DNA from: MGBC102946 sp022793145
Lineage (GTDB): Bacteria; Bacillota_I; Bacilli_A; RF39; UBA660
Direction of reading: 5' to 3'
Assembly (NCBI GenBank): GCA_947426265.1
Contig: CANEDJ010000025.1
Span: 1-19,783, forward strand
DNA length: 19,783 nt
Part shown: positions 1 through 6,379 of the stretch, piece after piece
Layout: every line of letters begins with the position of its first letter
Position numbering within the stretch: the stretch's first letter is position 1
Program-made: the position numbers and the translations under genes
The notes under the pieces: generated by a model
Databases searched by the model: none
Seen by the model: the letters and a program-made list of their open reading frames with translations, nothing else
Told to the model about the DNA's origin: nothing

Positions 1-855
1 GCAGAAGTTGGAACATTATTTGATACTGCGCGTGAAGCATTAGAAGAAAAAGAATTAAATGAAAAATTAGAACGTGAAAAAATTGATATTACACTTCCAA
101 GTTCTAAAATACATGTAGGAAGTGTTCATCCAATTACCAAAGTAATCGAAGAAATAGAAGATTTATTTGTATCGATGGGTTATGATGTGGTAGAAGGACC
201 TGAAATAGAAGAAGATTTATATAACTTTGAAAAATTGAATTTACCAAAAGGACACCCAGCAAGAGATGCCCAAGATAGTTTTTATATTACAGAAGAAATG
301 TTACTTCGGACTCAGACTTCTCCAGTTCAAGCTAGAACTATGGATGCGAATTTAGAGAAAACTCCAATTAGAGTAATCTGTCCTGGAAAAGTATATAGAA
401 GAGATGATGATGATGCAACTCATTCTCATCAATTTACGCAAATAGAAGGACTTGTAGTAGGAGAAAATATCAGTCTTTCTCATTTAAAAGGAACATTAGA
501 AGAAGTAGCAAAAAAATTATTTGGTGAAGATAGAGAAGTTCGTTTTCGTCCAAGTTTTTTCCCTTTTACAGAACCAAGTTTAGAAGTAGATGTTAGCTGT
601 TTTAAATGTGGTGGAAGTGGTTGTTCTATCTGTAAGGGAACTGGTTGGATTGAAATATTAGGTTCTGGTATGGTCCATCCAAATGTATTAAGAGGTTGTG
701 GATATGACCCAGAAAAGTATACTGGATTTGCATTTGGTATGGGACCAGAAAGAATTGCCATGTTAAAATATGGAATTCATGATATTCGTAATTTTTATAT
801 TAATGATTTAAGATTTTTAGAAGACTTTAATCGTGTGGAAGGAAGTGAAGAATAA
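1..855 (+). CDS. pheS: Phenylalanine-tRNA ligase alpha subunit, 5'-truncated by window edge
   Basis: Catalytic subunit of the alpha2-beta2 enzyme that charges tRNA-Phe with phenylalanine in the cytoplasm. The frame is open from base 1 through the stop at 853-855, giving 284 visible residues; the family is about 340 long, so the N-terminal coiled-coil arm is mostly outside the window. An ATG at 175 is internal, since the residues before it (start of the visible frame AEVGTLFD, then HVGSVHPI) are typical PheS. Class II features visible are the motif 2 stretch around VYRRDDDDATHSHQF, the Cys-rich segment CFKCGGSGCSICKGTGW of Gram-positive PheS, and the motif 3 stretch FGMGPERIAMLKYG. The stop overlaps the pheT start by one base, so the two are cotranscribed and translationally coupled. 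The upstream leader is not visible. Confidence 0.97.
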   Translation, partial: AEVGTLFDTAREALEEKELNEKLEREKIDITLPSSKIHVGSVHPITKVIEEIEDLFVSMGYDVVEGPEIEEDLYNFEKLNLPKGHPARDAQDSFYITEEMLLRTQTSPVQARTMDANLEKTPIRVICPGKVYRRDDDDATHSHQFTQIEGLVVGENISLSHLKGTLEEVAKKLFGEDREVRFRPSFFPFTEPSLEVDVSCFKCGGSGCSICKGTGWIEILGSGMVHPNVLRGCGYDPEKYTGFAFGMGPERIAMLKYGIHDIRNFYINDLRFLEDFNRVEGSEE

Positions 856-3239
856 TGCGTTTAAGTAAATCCTTTTTAAGTGATTATATCGATTTATCTG
901 GTATTCCTTATTCTGAATTAGCAGAAAAAATGGTATTTGCAGGAAATGAATATGAAAGTATTGGAAAGTTATGTAATGCGACAGGACTGGTTGTTGGATA
1001 TGTAGAAACATGTGAAAACCATCCAGAATCAGACCATTTGCACATTTGTAATGTTAACATAGGGAGTGAAACTGTTCAGATTTTATGTGGAGCCCCAAAT
1101 GTAAAAGCGGGAGAAAAGGTCATTGTAGCAACAGTGGGGGCTGAGCTTCCTGGTGGAGTTATCAAAAAGGCAAAACTAGCAGGAATGGAATCGAATGGAA
1201 TGATTTGTTCTTTGGCAGAATTAGGCTTGGAATCAAAATATTTAAAAGAAGAAGACCACGCAGGAATTCATATTTTAGGGGAAGATGCAAAAGTAGGAGA
1301 AGATGCACTACATTATTTGGGATTAGATGATGAAGTAATTGATTTTGAATTAACCGCAGATAGAGCAGACTTATTAAGTGTGATAGGAATGGCTTATGAA
1401 GTTGGTGCTATTTATAATAGAAAAGTAGTATTACCAGAAATTAAGCTTCATGAGACGAAAGAAAACATCAATGACCAAATGAGATTGCATGTACAAACAG
1501 AGAATTGCCCAATTTATTTGGGAAAATTAGTAAAAAATGTTACCATTAAAGAGAGTCCAAAATTTATCAAAAATCGTTTGATGGCAAGTGGTATTAGACC
1601 CATTAATAATGTTGTTGATATCAGCAATTATGTTATGCTTGAATATGGACAACCGCTTCATTTTTTCGATAAGAACCGTTTAGGAGATGAAGTAATCGTA
1701 AGAATGGCAACCAATGAAGAAACATTAATCACATTGGATAATAAAGAAAGAGCTTTAAAAGATACAGATATTGTAATCGCAAATCCAACAGGACCAGTAG
1801 CATTAGCAGGAGTAATGGGTGGTTTAGAAACAGAAATAGAACTAGATACGAAAGATATTTTTATAGAAGCAGCTATTTTTGAACCGACTCATATTCGTTA
1901 TACTTCAAAAGCAATTATCAGAAGTGAAGCAAGCAATCGTTATGAAAAAGGAGTAGACCCTTATAGAACTGTTTTGGCGTTAAATAGAGCATGTGAGCTT
2001 TTAGAACTTTATGCAGAAGGAGAAGTATGTTCTGGGGTATTGACACATGATACAACAAATAAGGAAGATAAGAAAATAGAAGTTTCGTTAGAAAGCATTG
2101 AGAGTGTTTTAGGAATGCCAATAACCAAAGAAGATGTATGTGAGATTTTATCACGCTTGGGATTTGAGTATAAAATTAAATATAACATATTTGAAGTCTT
2201 TGTACCAACTAGAAGATTAGACGTTAATATTAAAGAAGATTTGATTGCAGAAATTGGCAAAATTTATGGGTATAATAAAGTTGTTGGGACACTACCAATG
2301 GATAGAATTAGAAAAGGAACTTATTCTAAAAAAGCAAAATTAGAAAGAACAATTCGTAGACATTTAAATGCACTAGGTCTAAATCAAGTAATTACTTACT
2401 CTTTACTAAGTGAAGAAGAAGCTGAGTTATTTGTTTCAAAGAAAAAAGATTCTGTAATTTTAAATTCTCCAATGAGTGAGGATAGAAAAATTATGAGAAA
2501 ATCATTCATACCATCTTTATTACATGTTTATGATTATAATGTAGCTCGTAACAGAAAAGATGTTTCCATTTTTGAAACGGGAGCTATTTATTATAAGGAA
2601 AATGAAACCTATAAAGAAGATTTTACACTGTCAGGACTTATGAGTGGTGTTTATGAAGAAAATACTTGGCAAGGAAATAAAATCAATATTGATTTTTACT
2701 TAATAAAAGGAATCGTAGAGAATTTACTTTGCTTTTTAGGTCTTACCAATCGCTATCAATTTGATACTGAGAATTTAGGAAAAGAATTACATCCTGGAAT
2801 GAGTGCAAGAATATTAATTGATAGAGAAGTAGTAGGATTTATTGGAAGAGTACATCCTAATATTTCAAAAAAAGATGTCTATGTATTTGAAATTAATTTA
2901 GAAAAAGTATTGGAATTAAAAGTAAAACCAATTAAGTTTAAAGAAATTCCAAAATTTCCAAGTGTCAAAAAAGATGTAGCTTTTATTGTAAAGAAAGAGG
3001 TATCTTCAAAAGAAATAGAAGAAATCATCAAAAAAGCAGGAAGTAGAATGTTAACAAATATTGATGTATTTGATGTTTATGAAGGAGAAAATGTAGGGGA
3101 AGATGAAAAATCGATTGCGTATGCATTAACATTTAGTGACCCAAATAGAACATTAAATGAGCAAGAAGTAACGGTTGTATTTGAGCGTATTATTGAAGCC
3201 GTTACAACAGGATTACATGCAGAGCTTAGAAATAAATAA
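855..3239 (+). CDS. pheT: Phenylalanine-tRNA ligase beta subunit
   Basis: Partner of PheS in the heterotetrameric enzyme; it carries the editing site that removes Tyr mischarged on tRNA-Phe. At 794 residues it is full length for bacterial PheT. Visible domains are an EMAP-II-like tRNA-binding OB fold (about 40-150, with HPESDHLHICNV and the GMICS signature), the B3/B4 editing domain (about 205-370, with the GIRPINNVVDISNYVMLEYGQ stretch), B5 (about 405-475), the catalytic-like core, and a C-terminal FDX-ACB anticodon-binding domain (about 700-793, starting FPSVKKDVAF). The start codon shares its A with the pheS stop, as in many Bacillota. A strong terminator follows the stop immediately. Nothing appears truncated. 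Confidence 0.98.
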   Translation: MRLSKSFLSDYIDLSGIPYSELAEKMVFAGNEYESIGKLCNATGLVVGYVETCENHPESDHLHICNVNIGSETVQILCGAPNVKAGEKVIVATVGAELPGGVIKKAKLAGMESNGMICSLAELGLESKYLKEEDHAGIHILGEDAKVGEDALHYLGLDDEVIDFELTADRADLLSVIGMAYEVGAIYNRKVVLPEIKLHETKENINDQMRLHVQTENCPIYLGKLVKNVTIKESPKFIKNRLMASGIRPINNVVDISNYVMLEYGQPLHFFDKNRLGDEVIVRMATNEETLITLDNKERALKDTDIVIANPTGPVALAGVMGGLETEIELDTKDIFIEAAIFEPTHIRYTSKAIIRSEASNRYEKGVDPYRTVLALNRACELLELYAEGEVCSGVLTHDTTNKEDKKIEVSLESIESVLGMPITKEDVCEILSRLGFEYKIKYNIFEVFVPTRRLDVNIKEDLIAEIGKIYGYNKVVGTLPMDRIRKGTYSKKAKLERTIRRHLNALGLNQVITYSLLSEEEAELFVSKKKDSVILNSPMSEDRKIMRKSFIPSLLHVYDYNVARNRKDVSIFETGAIYYKENETYKEDFTLSGLMSGVYEENTWQGNKINIDFYLIKGIVENLLCFLGLTNRYQFDTENLGKELHPGMSARILIDREVVGFIGRVHPNISKKDVYVFEINLEKVLELKVKPIKFKEIPKFPSVKKDVAFIVKKEVSSKEIEEIIKKAGSRMLTNIDVFDVYEGENVGEDEKSIAYALTFSDPNRTLNEQEVTVVFERIIEAVTTGLHAELRNK

Positions 3240-3243
3240 ATGA

Positions 3244-3275
3244 AAAAAGAATATGACTTTCATATTCTTTTTGTA
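3244..3275 (+). terminator. Rho-independent terminator of pheST
   Basis: A 13-bp perfect stem (3244-3256 with 3260-3272) with a CTT loop lies directly behind the pheT stop. The stem is A-rich on the left and T-rich on the right, so the right arm itself supplies the U tract. It closes the pheST transcript and separates it from the short locus downstream. Confidence 0.85.
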
Positions 3276-3289
3276 TTCAATAATTTTTA

Positions 3290-3320
3290 GTGATACCCTT
3301 GTATAATAGATATATATAAT
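3290..3320 (+). promoter_or_regulatory. Possible promoter of the toxin mRNA
   Basis: Two TATAAT hexamers (3302-3307 and 3315-3320) lie in a very AT-rich stretch. GTGATA at 3290-3295 matches the -35 consensus at four of six positions but sits 19 nt before the second hexamer. Transcription would begin around 3327, just before the first complementary block described below. The -35 is poor, so the exact start is uncertain. Confidence 0.45.
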
Positions 3321-3401
3321 ATATATGGATGTAATTCTGATAGTTAGGTGTTTTTAAACTCTATTCTTTTATCACTAGATGATAGAGAAGAGGTGATTTC
3401 T

Positions 3402-3491
3402 ATGATTGAAACGATTATAGAAAGGACAAATTCCAATGGAATTAATAGTTATATTTATAACTATAGTATTTTATACTGTTCTAGTTCTTAA
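3402..3491 (+). CDS. Possible 29-codon leader ORF overlapping the toxin ORF
   Basis: An ATG with a good ribosome site (AGAGGTG, six bases before it) opens a 29-codon frame that is polar at first and then rich in Tyr and Ser. It ends inside the next, differently framed ORF. The protein resembles nothing I know, and its frame has no obvious protein logic. Its likely value is positional: translation of it would open the mRNA over the toxin start, as mok does for hok in the classical system. It may instead be fortuitous. The ribosome site can be paired by ATCAC (3371-3375) with GTGAT (3393-3397). Confidence 0.35.
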   Translation: MIETIIERTNSNGINSYIYNYSILYCSSS

Positions 3492-3504
3492 GAAAAAGGA
3501 CTAA
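3436..3504 (+). CDS. 22-residue hydrophobic peptide, probable type I toxin
   Basis: The peptide is MELIVIFITIVFYTVLVL followed by KKKD: one membrane-spanning segment with a positively charged tail, the usual make-up of type I toxins such as Ibs, Fst or TxpA, although I see no close relationship to any named family. AAAGGA at 3421-3426 lies nine bases before the ATG. Context supports the call: a terminator ends the plus-strand mRNA at about 3602, and a minus-strand promoter at 3632-3660 fires a convergent RNA covering the 3' untranslated region. Such peptides insert in the inner membrane and dissipate the potential when the antisense RNA is lost or outrun. No homology search was possible, so identity rests on composition and layout. 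Confidence 0.6.
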   Translation: MELIVIFITIVFYTVLVLKKKD

Positions 3505-3511
3505 TTAAAAT

Positions 3512-3543
3512 GAAAACACCAATCAGCAATGAGAGGTGTTTTC
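3512..3543 (-). terminator. Terminator of the antisense RNA (and possibly of murT-gatD)
   Basis: GAAAACACC (3512-3520) and GGTGTTTTC (3535-3543) form a 9-bp perfect stem. Read leftwards, the stem is followed by ATTTTAATTAG, a moderate U-rich tract; read rightwards there is none. This places the end of a leftward transcript near 3505, exactly at the toxin stop codon. Confidence 0.6.
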
Positions 3544-3557
3544 GATACTCAATGAAT

Positions 3558-3602
3558 AGAGATAACACCTAACACGCAATATCAGAGTGTATCTCTTTTT
3601 TT
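3558..3602 (+). terminator. Terminator of the toxin mRNA
   Basis: AGAGATAACAC (3558-3568) pairs with GTGTATCTCT (3587-3596) with one bulged A, followed by a run of seven T. It is a strong rightward terminator only; read leftwards no T run follows. The left arm overlaps the sequences complementary to the mRNA 5' end, so the terminator hairpin and the long-range pairing compete. Confidence 0.8.
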
Positions 3603-3631
3603 ATTTTATGAGGAAAACCTCATCTATATAC

Positions 3632-3660
3632 ATTCTACTATAGTAATTTTGTTTTGTCAA
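3632..3660 (-). promoter_or_regulatory. Near-consensus sigma-A promoter of the antisense RNA
   Basis: On the minus strand, TTGACA (3655-3660) is followed after exactly 17 bp by TAGAAT (3632-3637). The -35 hexamer overlaps the gatD stop codon, so this promoter starts precisely where the murT-gatD operon ends and has no protein gene to serve downstream for over 3 kb on its strand within the window. Confidence 0.75.
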
Positions 3661-4388
3661 ACTTCTATATATTCTTTATAGTAATTTTTCATAAATTCAT
3701 GATAAGCTTTATTTTCTAAAGTTAGATTAAATCGTTTAAATTTAAAATCTGGATTTTTACTTAAAATTAATTCTTTTACCATATATTTTAAAAGCTCTGG
3801 ATTTCGAACTAGAATAGGACCAATTAAATAAGTTCCATAGAAATGATTTTTATGAACACCTTCTATTTTGCTATTTGGAAAACTTCCAATTCCTTTTATG
3901 ACTTCAAACATTATATTTTCATTACTTTTAATAACACTTCCTTGATTTTGAAAACCCAATATATAAGGTTTCATAAAATCAGCTTTTACAAGTGCTTCAT
4001 CAACCATTCTAAAATTTTCCTCTTTTGTATAAAAATCAAAAGCATGTAATGTTTTGATTCTTTTTTCGTGCTTATCTATAATGCATTTTCCAAATAGTTC
4101 TAAAGAATTTCCAGTAATTAAAAAGAATTTACCAATTTCAATTGCTTTTTTTACATCATCCTTATATTTTATCAGGTGGCGAAGTGCTAATTTTTGATTG
4201 GCTTCTGTTCCAGCGCCCATATAGATAAAATCATAAGAATCAAAGTCTAATGTATCCCCAATTGTTGCAAACTTGATTGTAACATGAATGCCTTGACTTT
4301 CTAAACCATATTTTAAAGCTTTCACATTCCCACTTTCTCCATATAAGTTTAATAAATCATAATAAAGATGTGCAATTGTAATATTCAT
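3657..4388 (-). CDS. gatD: GatD-like class I glutamine amidotransferase, catalytic residues missing
   Basis: GatD normally releases ammonia from glutamine and passes it to MurT, which amidates D-iGlu of lipid II. The 243-residue length equals that of the usual GatD, and the fold markers are present: HLYYDLLNLYGESGNVKAL at the N terminus, YMGAGTEANQ (about 57-65), a GFQNQG segment (145-150) and GTYLIGP (185-191). The start overlaps the murT stop by four bases, the normal arrangement. What is odd is that the nucleophile segment, ICGGYQ in ordinary GatD, reads ITGNSLE here (Cys to Thr92), and the catalytic His of GTYLHGP is Ile189. GFENH is also GFQNQ. Family assignment is firm; glutaminase activity looks lost, so a structural, regulatory or altered role is inferred. 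Confidence 0.85.
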   Translation of the reverse strand: MNITIAHLYYDLLNLYGESGNVKALKYGLESQGIHVTIKFATIGDTLDFDSYDFIYMGAGTEANQKLALRHLIKYKDDVKKAIEIGKFFLITGNSLELFGKCIIDKHEKRIKTLHAFDFYTKEENFRMVDEALVKADFMKPYILGFQNQGSVIKSNENIMFEVIKGIGSFPNSKIEGVHKNHFYGTYLIGPILVRNPELLKYMVKELILSKNPDFKFKRFNLTLENKAYHEFMKNYYKEYIEV

Positions 4389-5719
4389 GATAAGTCCTCC
4401 TTCATATAATGATTAAAAGGTTCCACATAATCAAAATTTAAAATTGCATAAATATTTCCAGATGTTTTCTTTTTAATTTCTGAAGTGGCTTCTTCTAAAC
4501 TATCAAATACCATAATATCTTTTTCATAAATACCAGCATATTTTAATCTCGTCGCAATGTCATAACGATGGATACCAACACAGACTATTTTATCAATATC
4601 ATGTTTTTTTAATAGTTCAAAATCGATATCATATAACCAAGATAAATCATCAAAATTATATCTTCTACTAATCTCTTTCCAACCGATGACGATTGTTTTT
4701 TTCTCCTTAAAACGATCTAAAAATAGAAGCGAACTATTAAAAGTTGTACTATTTTCATTTTTGTTATTTAAAACATAAACAGCTCTATTATGGTAAGAAT
4801 ATTCATCATATAATTTCTTATTTTGATTTAATTCACTAATGATTTTTGAAACAACTTCTGTATCTAATCCAAGGGTGATAGTTGTAGAAAACGCTGCTAA
4901 AATATTATAAACAGCATACAGAATTCCAGAAGGTATATGGATAGAATAACAATTATTAATTAACATTTCTTTTTTCTCAAAATCTAATTTTGTTACTTCA
5001 AAATCAATTTTAGGTCTTTTGAAATTACACTTTGAACAGTGATAATTTCCTAAATTTTCAAACTGATAATATTCATATTCTAACTTTTTATTGCACATTG
5101 GACAATAATTGAGATTTAAATTTTGAAATTTATTTTTAGTGTAAGACGATTTAATTTTAGAAATTCCATAATAAGTAATGGGTCCTTTATGATCAAACGA
5201 AAATTTTTGTAAATAGGGATCATCACCATTTAAAATCAAATGCATATCATTTGTAATCGCTTTTTTTATTTCTTCAAATACCAAATCAAAATGGCCTTGT
5301 CTAGGTGGTTGGTCTCTTGTCAAATTGGTAATGACAACATAGTTAGGATTTAACTCAGGAAAAACATACTTTGTATAACGTTCATCAATTTCAAAAACGA
5401 GAACATCTTTTTTCATAACTCCAAAAAGAGTCGTATTTTCTAAAAGTAGTGTCATAATACCAGCGCTCAAATTAGAGCCCTTTACATTATGGGCCACACG
5501 ATAGCCACAATCTTTATAAAGATCTCTTATCATACTAGAAACGGAACCTTTTCCAGAACTTCCTGTAACAGCAATCACTGTTTTAGGAAGTTTTATTTTT
5601 CCCATAAACTTGGAATCTAGTTTTAAAATGATTTCTCCAGGCAAGGAACTTCCGCGATTTAAAATTTTTCCAAACCAAATAATACATTTTCCAAGAGCGA
5701 TTAATAGAAATTTTTTCAT
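4385..5719 (-). CDS. murT: MurT-like Mur ligase with zinc ribbon
   Basis: MurT is the ATP-dependent partner of GatD that amidates lipid II. I start the gene at 5719 (444 residues), where AGAGGTG lies four bases before the ATG and MKKFLLIALGK begins; the frame is open to an ATG at 5800, but that lies upstream of the promoter. Visible parts are a Mur ligase P-loop (VTGSSGKGS, about 51-59), ITNLTRDQPPRQGHFD (130-145), a four-Cys zinc ribbon inserted in the central domain (Cys206, 209, 228, 231), and a C-terminal DUF1727 domain (about 313-440, with SWLYDIDFE and RLKYAG). The P-loop departs from the usual GTNGKTT, and the usual DUF1727 NDxxADGxDxSW stretch is degenerate (WKEISRRYNFDDLSW), matching the damaged GatD. 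It forms an operon with gatD, overlapping by four bases. Confidence 0.88.
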   Translation of the reverse strand: MKKFLLIALGKCIIWFGKILNRGSSLPGEIILKLDSKFMGKIKLPKTVIAVTGSSGKGSVSSMIRDLYKDCGYRVAHNVKGSNLSAGIMTLLLENTTLFGVMKKDVLVFEIDERYTKYVFPELNPNYVVITNLTRDQPPRQGHFDLVFEEIKKAITNDMHLILNGDDPYLQKFSFDHKGPITYYGISKIKSSYTKNKFQNLNLNYCPMCNKKLEYEYYQFENLGNYHCSKCNFKRPKIDFEVTKLDFEKKEMLINNCYSIHIPSGILYAVYNILAAFSTTITLGLDTEVVSKIISELNQNKKLYDEYSYHNRAVYVLNNKNENSTTFNSSLLFLDRFKEKKTIVIGWKEISRRYNFDDLSWLYDIDFELLKKHDIDKIVCVGIHRYDIATRLKYAGIYEKDIMVFDSLEEATSEIKKKTSGNIYAILNFDYVEPFNHYMKEDLS

Positions 5720-5744
5720 GTTACACCTCTTTAAAATCACTTTT

Positions 5745-5774
5745 ATTTTATCATAAACGAATTCGAAAATACAA
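5745..5774 (-). promoter_or_regulatory. Promoter of murT-gatD
   Basis: On the minus strand, TTGTAT (5769-5774), an 18-bp spacer and TAAAAT (5745-5750) place transcription start near 5738, about 20 bases before the murT start chosen here. This supports the 5719 start over the ATG at 5800. Confidence 0.6.
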
Positions 5775-5847
5775 CTTTTTTCTAGTTTTGTCGAATTCAT
5801 TTAAAAGGATTAAGCGGTGTGATATAGTGTATTTGGAGCTGATTATT

Positions 5848-6087
5848 ATGTTTAAAACAGATATTGAATTTAGTAAAAACACATTATATATTACTGTAAA
5901 GGGAATGGCAAACAGAAAAAACATAATAGAATTAAAGCGTAAACTTTACTATATTTTGAATGAATATGGAACTATGGATATTATGATTGATATTAAAGAA
6001 GTAGTAGCTTTAGATAAAGAAAGTTTTTATGATATGTTAGATGATTATGATATCAAATATGGTGGGAATTTAAGTGTGGTGGAATAA
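5848..6087 (+). CDS. Small protein with a partial STAS-like fold
   Basis: The protein has 79 residues and I do not recognise the family with certainty. The order is strand (TLYITVKGMA), helix (NIIELKRKLYYILNEYG), strand (TMDIMIDIKEVVALD), helix (FYDMLDDYDIKYGG), strand (NLSVVE). This matches the core of STAS / anti-anti-sigma domains such as SpoIIAA, but it ends where the last part of that domain would begin. A Ser falls near the place of the SpoIIAA phospho-serine (LDKESFYDML). The ATG at 5848 is preferred over one at 5788 because GGAG lies nine bases before it and the longer form runs through the promoter region. It is transcribed alone, divergent from murT and ahead of yqfC, and has its own terminator. 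Confidence 0.7.
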   Translation: MFKTDIEFSKNTLYITVKGMANRKNIIELKRKLYYILNEYGTMDIMIDIKEVVALDKESFYDMLDDYDIKYGGNLSVVE

Positions 6088-6111
6088 GAATCATAGTAAG
6101 ATTCTTTTTTT
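6086..6111 (+). terminator. Rho-independent terminator
   Basis: AAGAATC (6086-6092), a seven-base loop and GATTCTT (6100-6106) followed by more T. The left arm begins inside the stop codon of the preceding gene. It separates the STAS-like gene from yqfC. Confidence 0.8.
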
Positions 6112-6135
6112 CATATACTGAGATAGGGTGGTATC

Positions 6136-6375
6136 ATGAAGTTATTTAATGATTTTAGAAGTTTTATATTAGAAGAGGAATTTTCTATTCATGTTTACCA
6201 AAATAAAGTAAATATTGTGAACTATGAATCGATAGGTCACTTTGATAGTAGACAAGTTAGAATCTATCATAAAAATGGGGAAGTTATTGTAAAAGGAAAA
6301 GAGTTAGTTGTATCAAAATTAATGCAAGAAGAAATCTTGATTTTGGGAAGCATTGAAGCAATAGAACTTAGGTGA
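6136..6375 (+). CDS. yqfC: Sporulation protein YqfC (YabP/YqfC family)
   Basis: The protein has 79 residues. The pattern FSIHVYQNKVNIVNYESIGHF, then VRIYHKNGEVIVKGKELVV, then EEILILGSIEAIEL matches the small beta-rich YabP/YqfC family; the G(K/E)xLxIxGKxL block and the final EEIxLxGxIExI are the signature. In Bacillus yqfC belongs to the sigma-E (mother cell) regulon and sits directly before yqfD, as here. AGGGTGG precedes the start. The stop TGA is part of the ribosome site of yqfD, four bases downstream. It opens the long co-directional operon. The biochemical role of the family is unknown. Confidence 0.88.
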   Translation: MKLFNDFRSFILEEEFSIHVYQNKVNIVNYESIGHFDSRQVRIYHKNGEVIVKGKELVVSKLMQEEILILGSIEAIELR

Positions 6376-6379
6376 AAAA

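Larger units (their letters stand above)
3505..3625 (-). ncRNA. Predicted antisense RNA (type I antitoxin), about 120 nt
   Basis: The RNA is inferred from a near-consensus leftward promoter (TTGACA at 3655-3660, 17-bp spacer, TAGAAT at 3632-3637) and the leftward terminator at 3512-3543. It would be complementary to about 100 nt of the toxin mRNA 3' untranslated region and would stop at the toxin stop codon. The convergent 3'-overlapping layout matches TxpA/RatA and BsrG/SR4 of Bacillus. No open reading frame of note lies on this strand here. The murT-gatD transcript would also run into it, so readthrough might add antisense. Confidence 0.6.

Noticed and set aside
480..1011. Minus-strand frames across pheS and the pheS-pheT junction
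   Set aside because: They lie wholly over well-identified genes, have low-complexity or unnatural composition, and no ribosome site; they are reading-frame shadows. The same applies to other minus-strand frames inside pheT, yqfD, dgkA, cdd/era, DUF1653, the 600-residue gene, glyS, the sortase gene and the SPNTG gene.
3610..3621. GAGG-AAAA-CCTC hairpin as terminator of murT-gatD
   Set aside because: Four base pairs only, and on the minus strand it is followed by A-rich, not T-rich, sequence. The 3512-3543 hairpin is a better leftward terminator.
5720..5800. N-terminal extension of MurT to an ATG at 5800
   Set aside because: The extra 27 residues contain the predicted promoter, and there is a good ribosome site for the ATG at 5719 followed by the usual MurT N terminus.
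5788..5847. N-terminal extension of the STAS-like protein to an ATG at 5788
   Set aside because: No ribosome site there, and the stretch overlaps the divergent promoter region; the ATG at 5848 has GGAG at a normal distance.
6112..6119. CATATACT as a sigma-E -10 element for yqfC
   Set aside because: Seven of eight match, but the start would fall on the ribosome site itself and the -35 would lie inside the preceding terminator.
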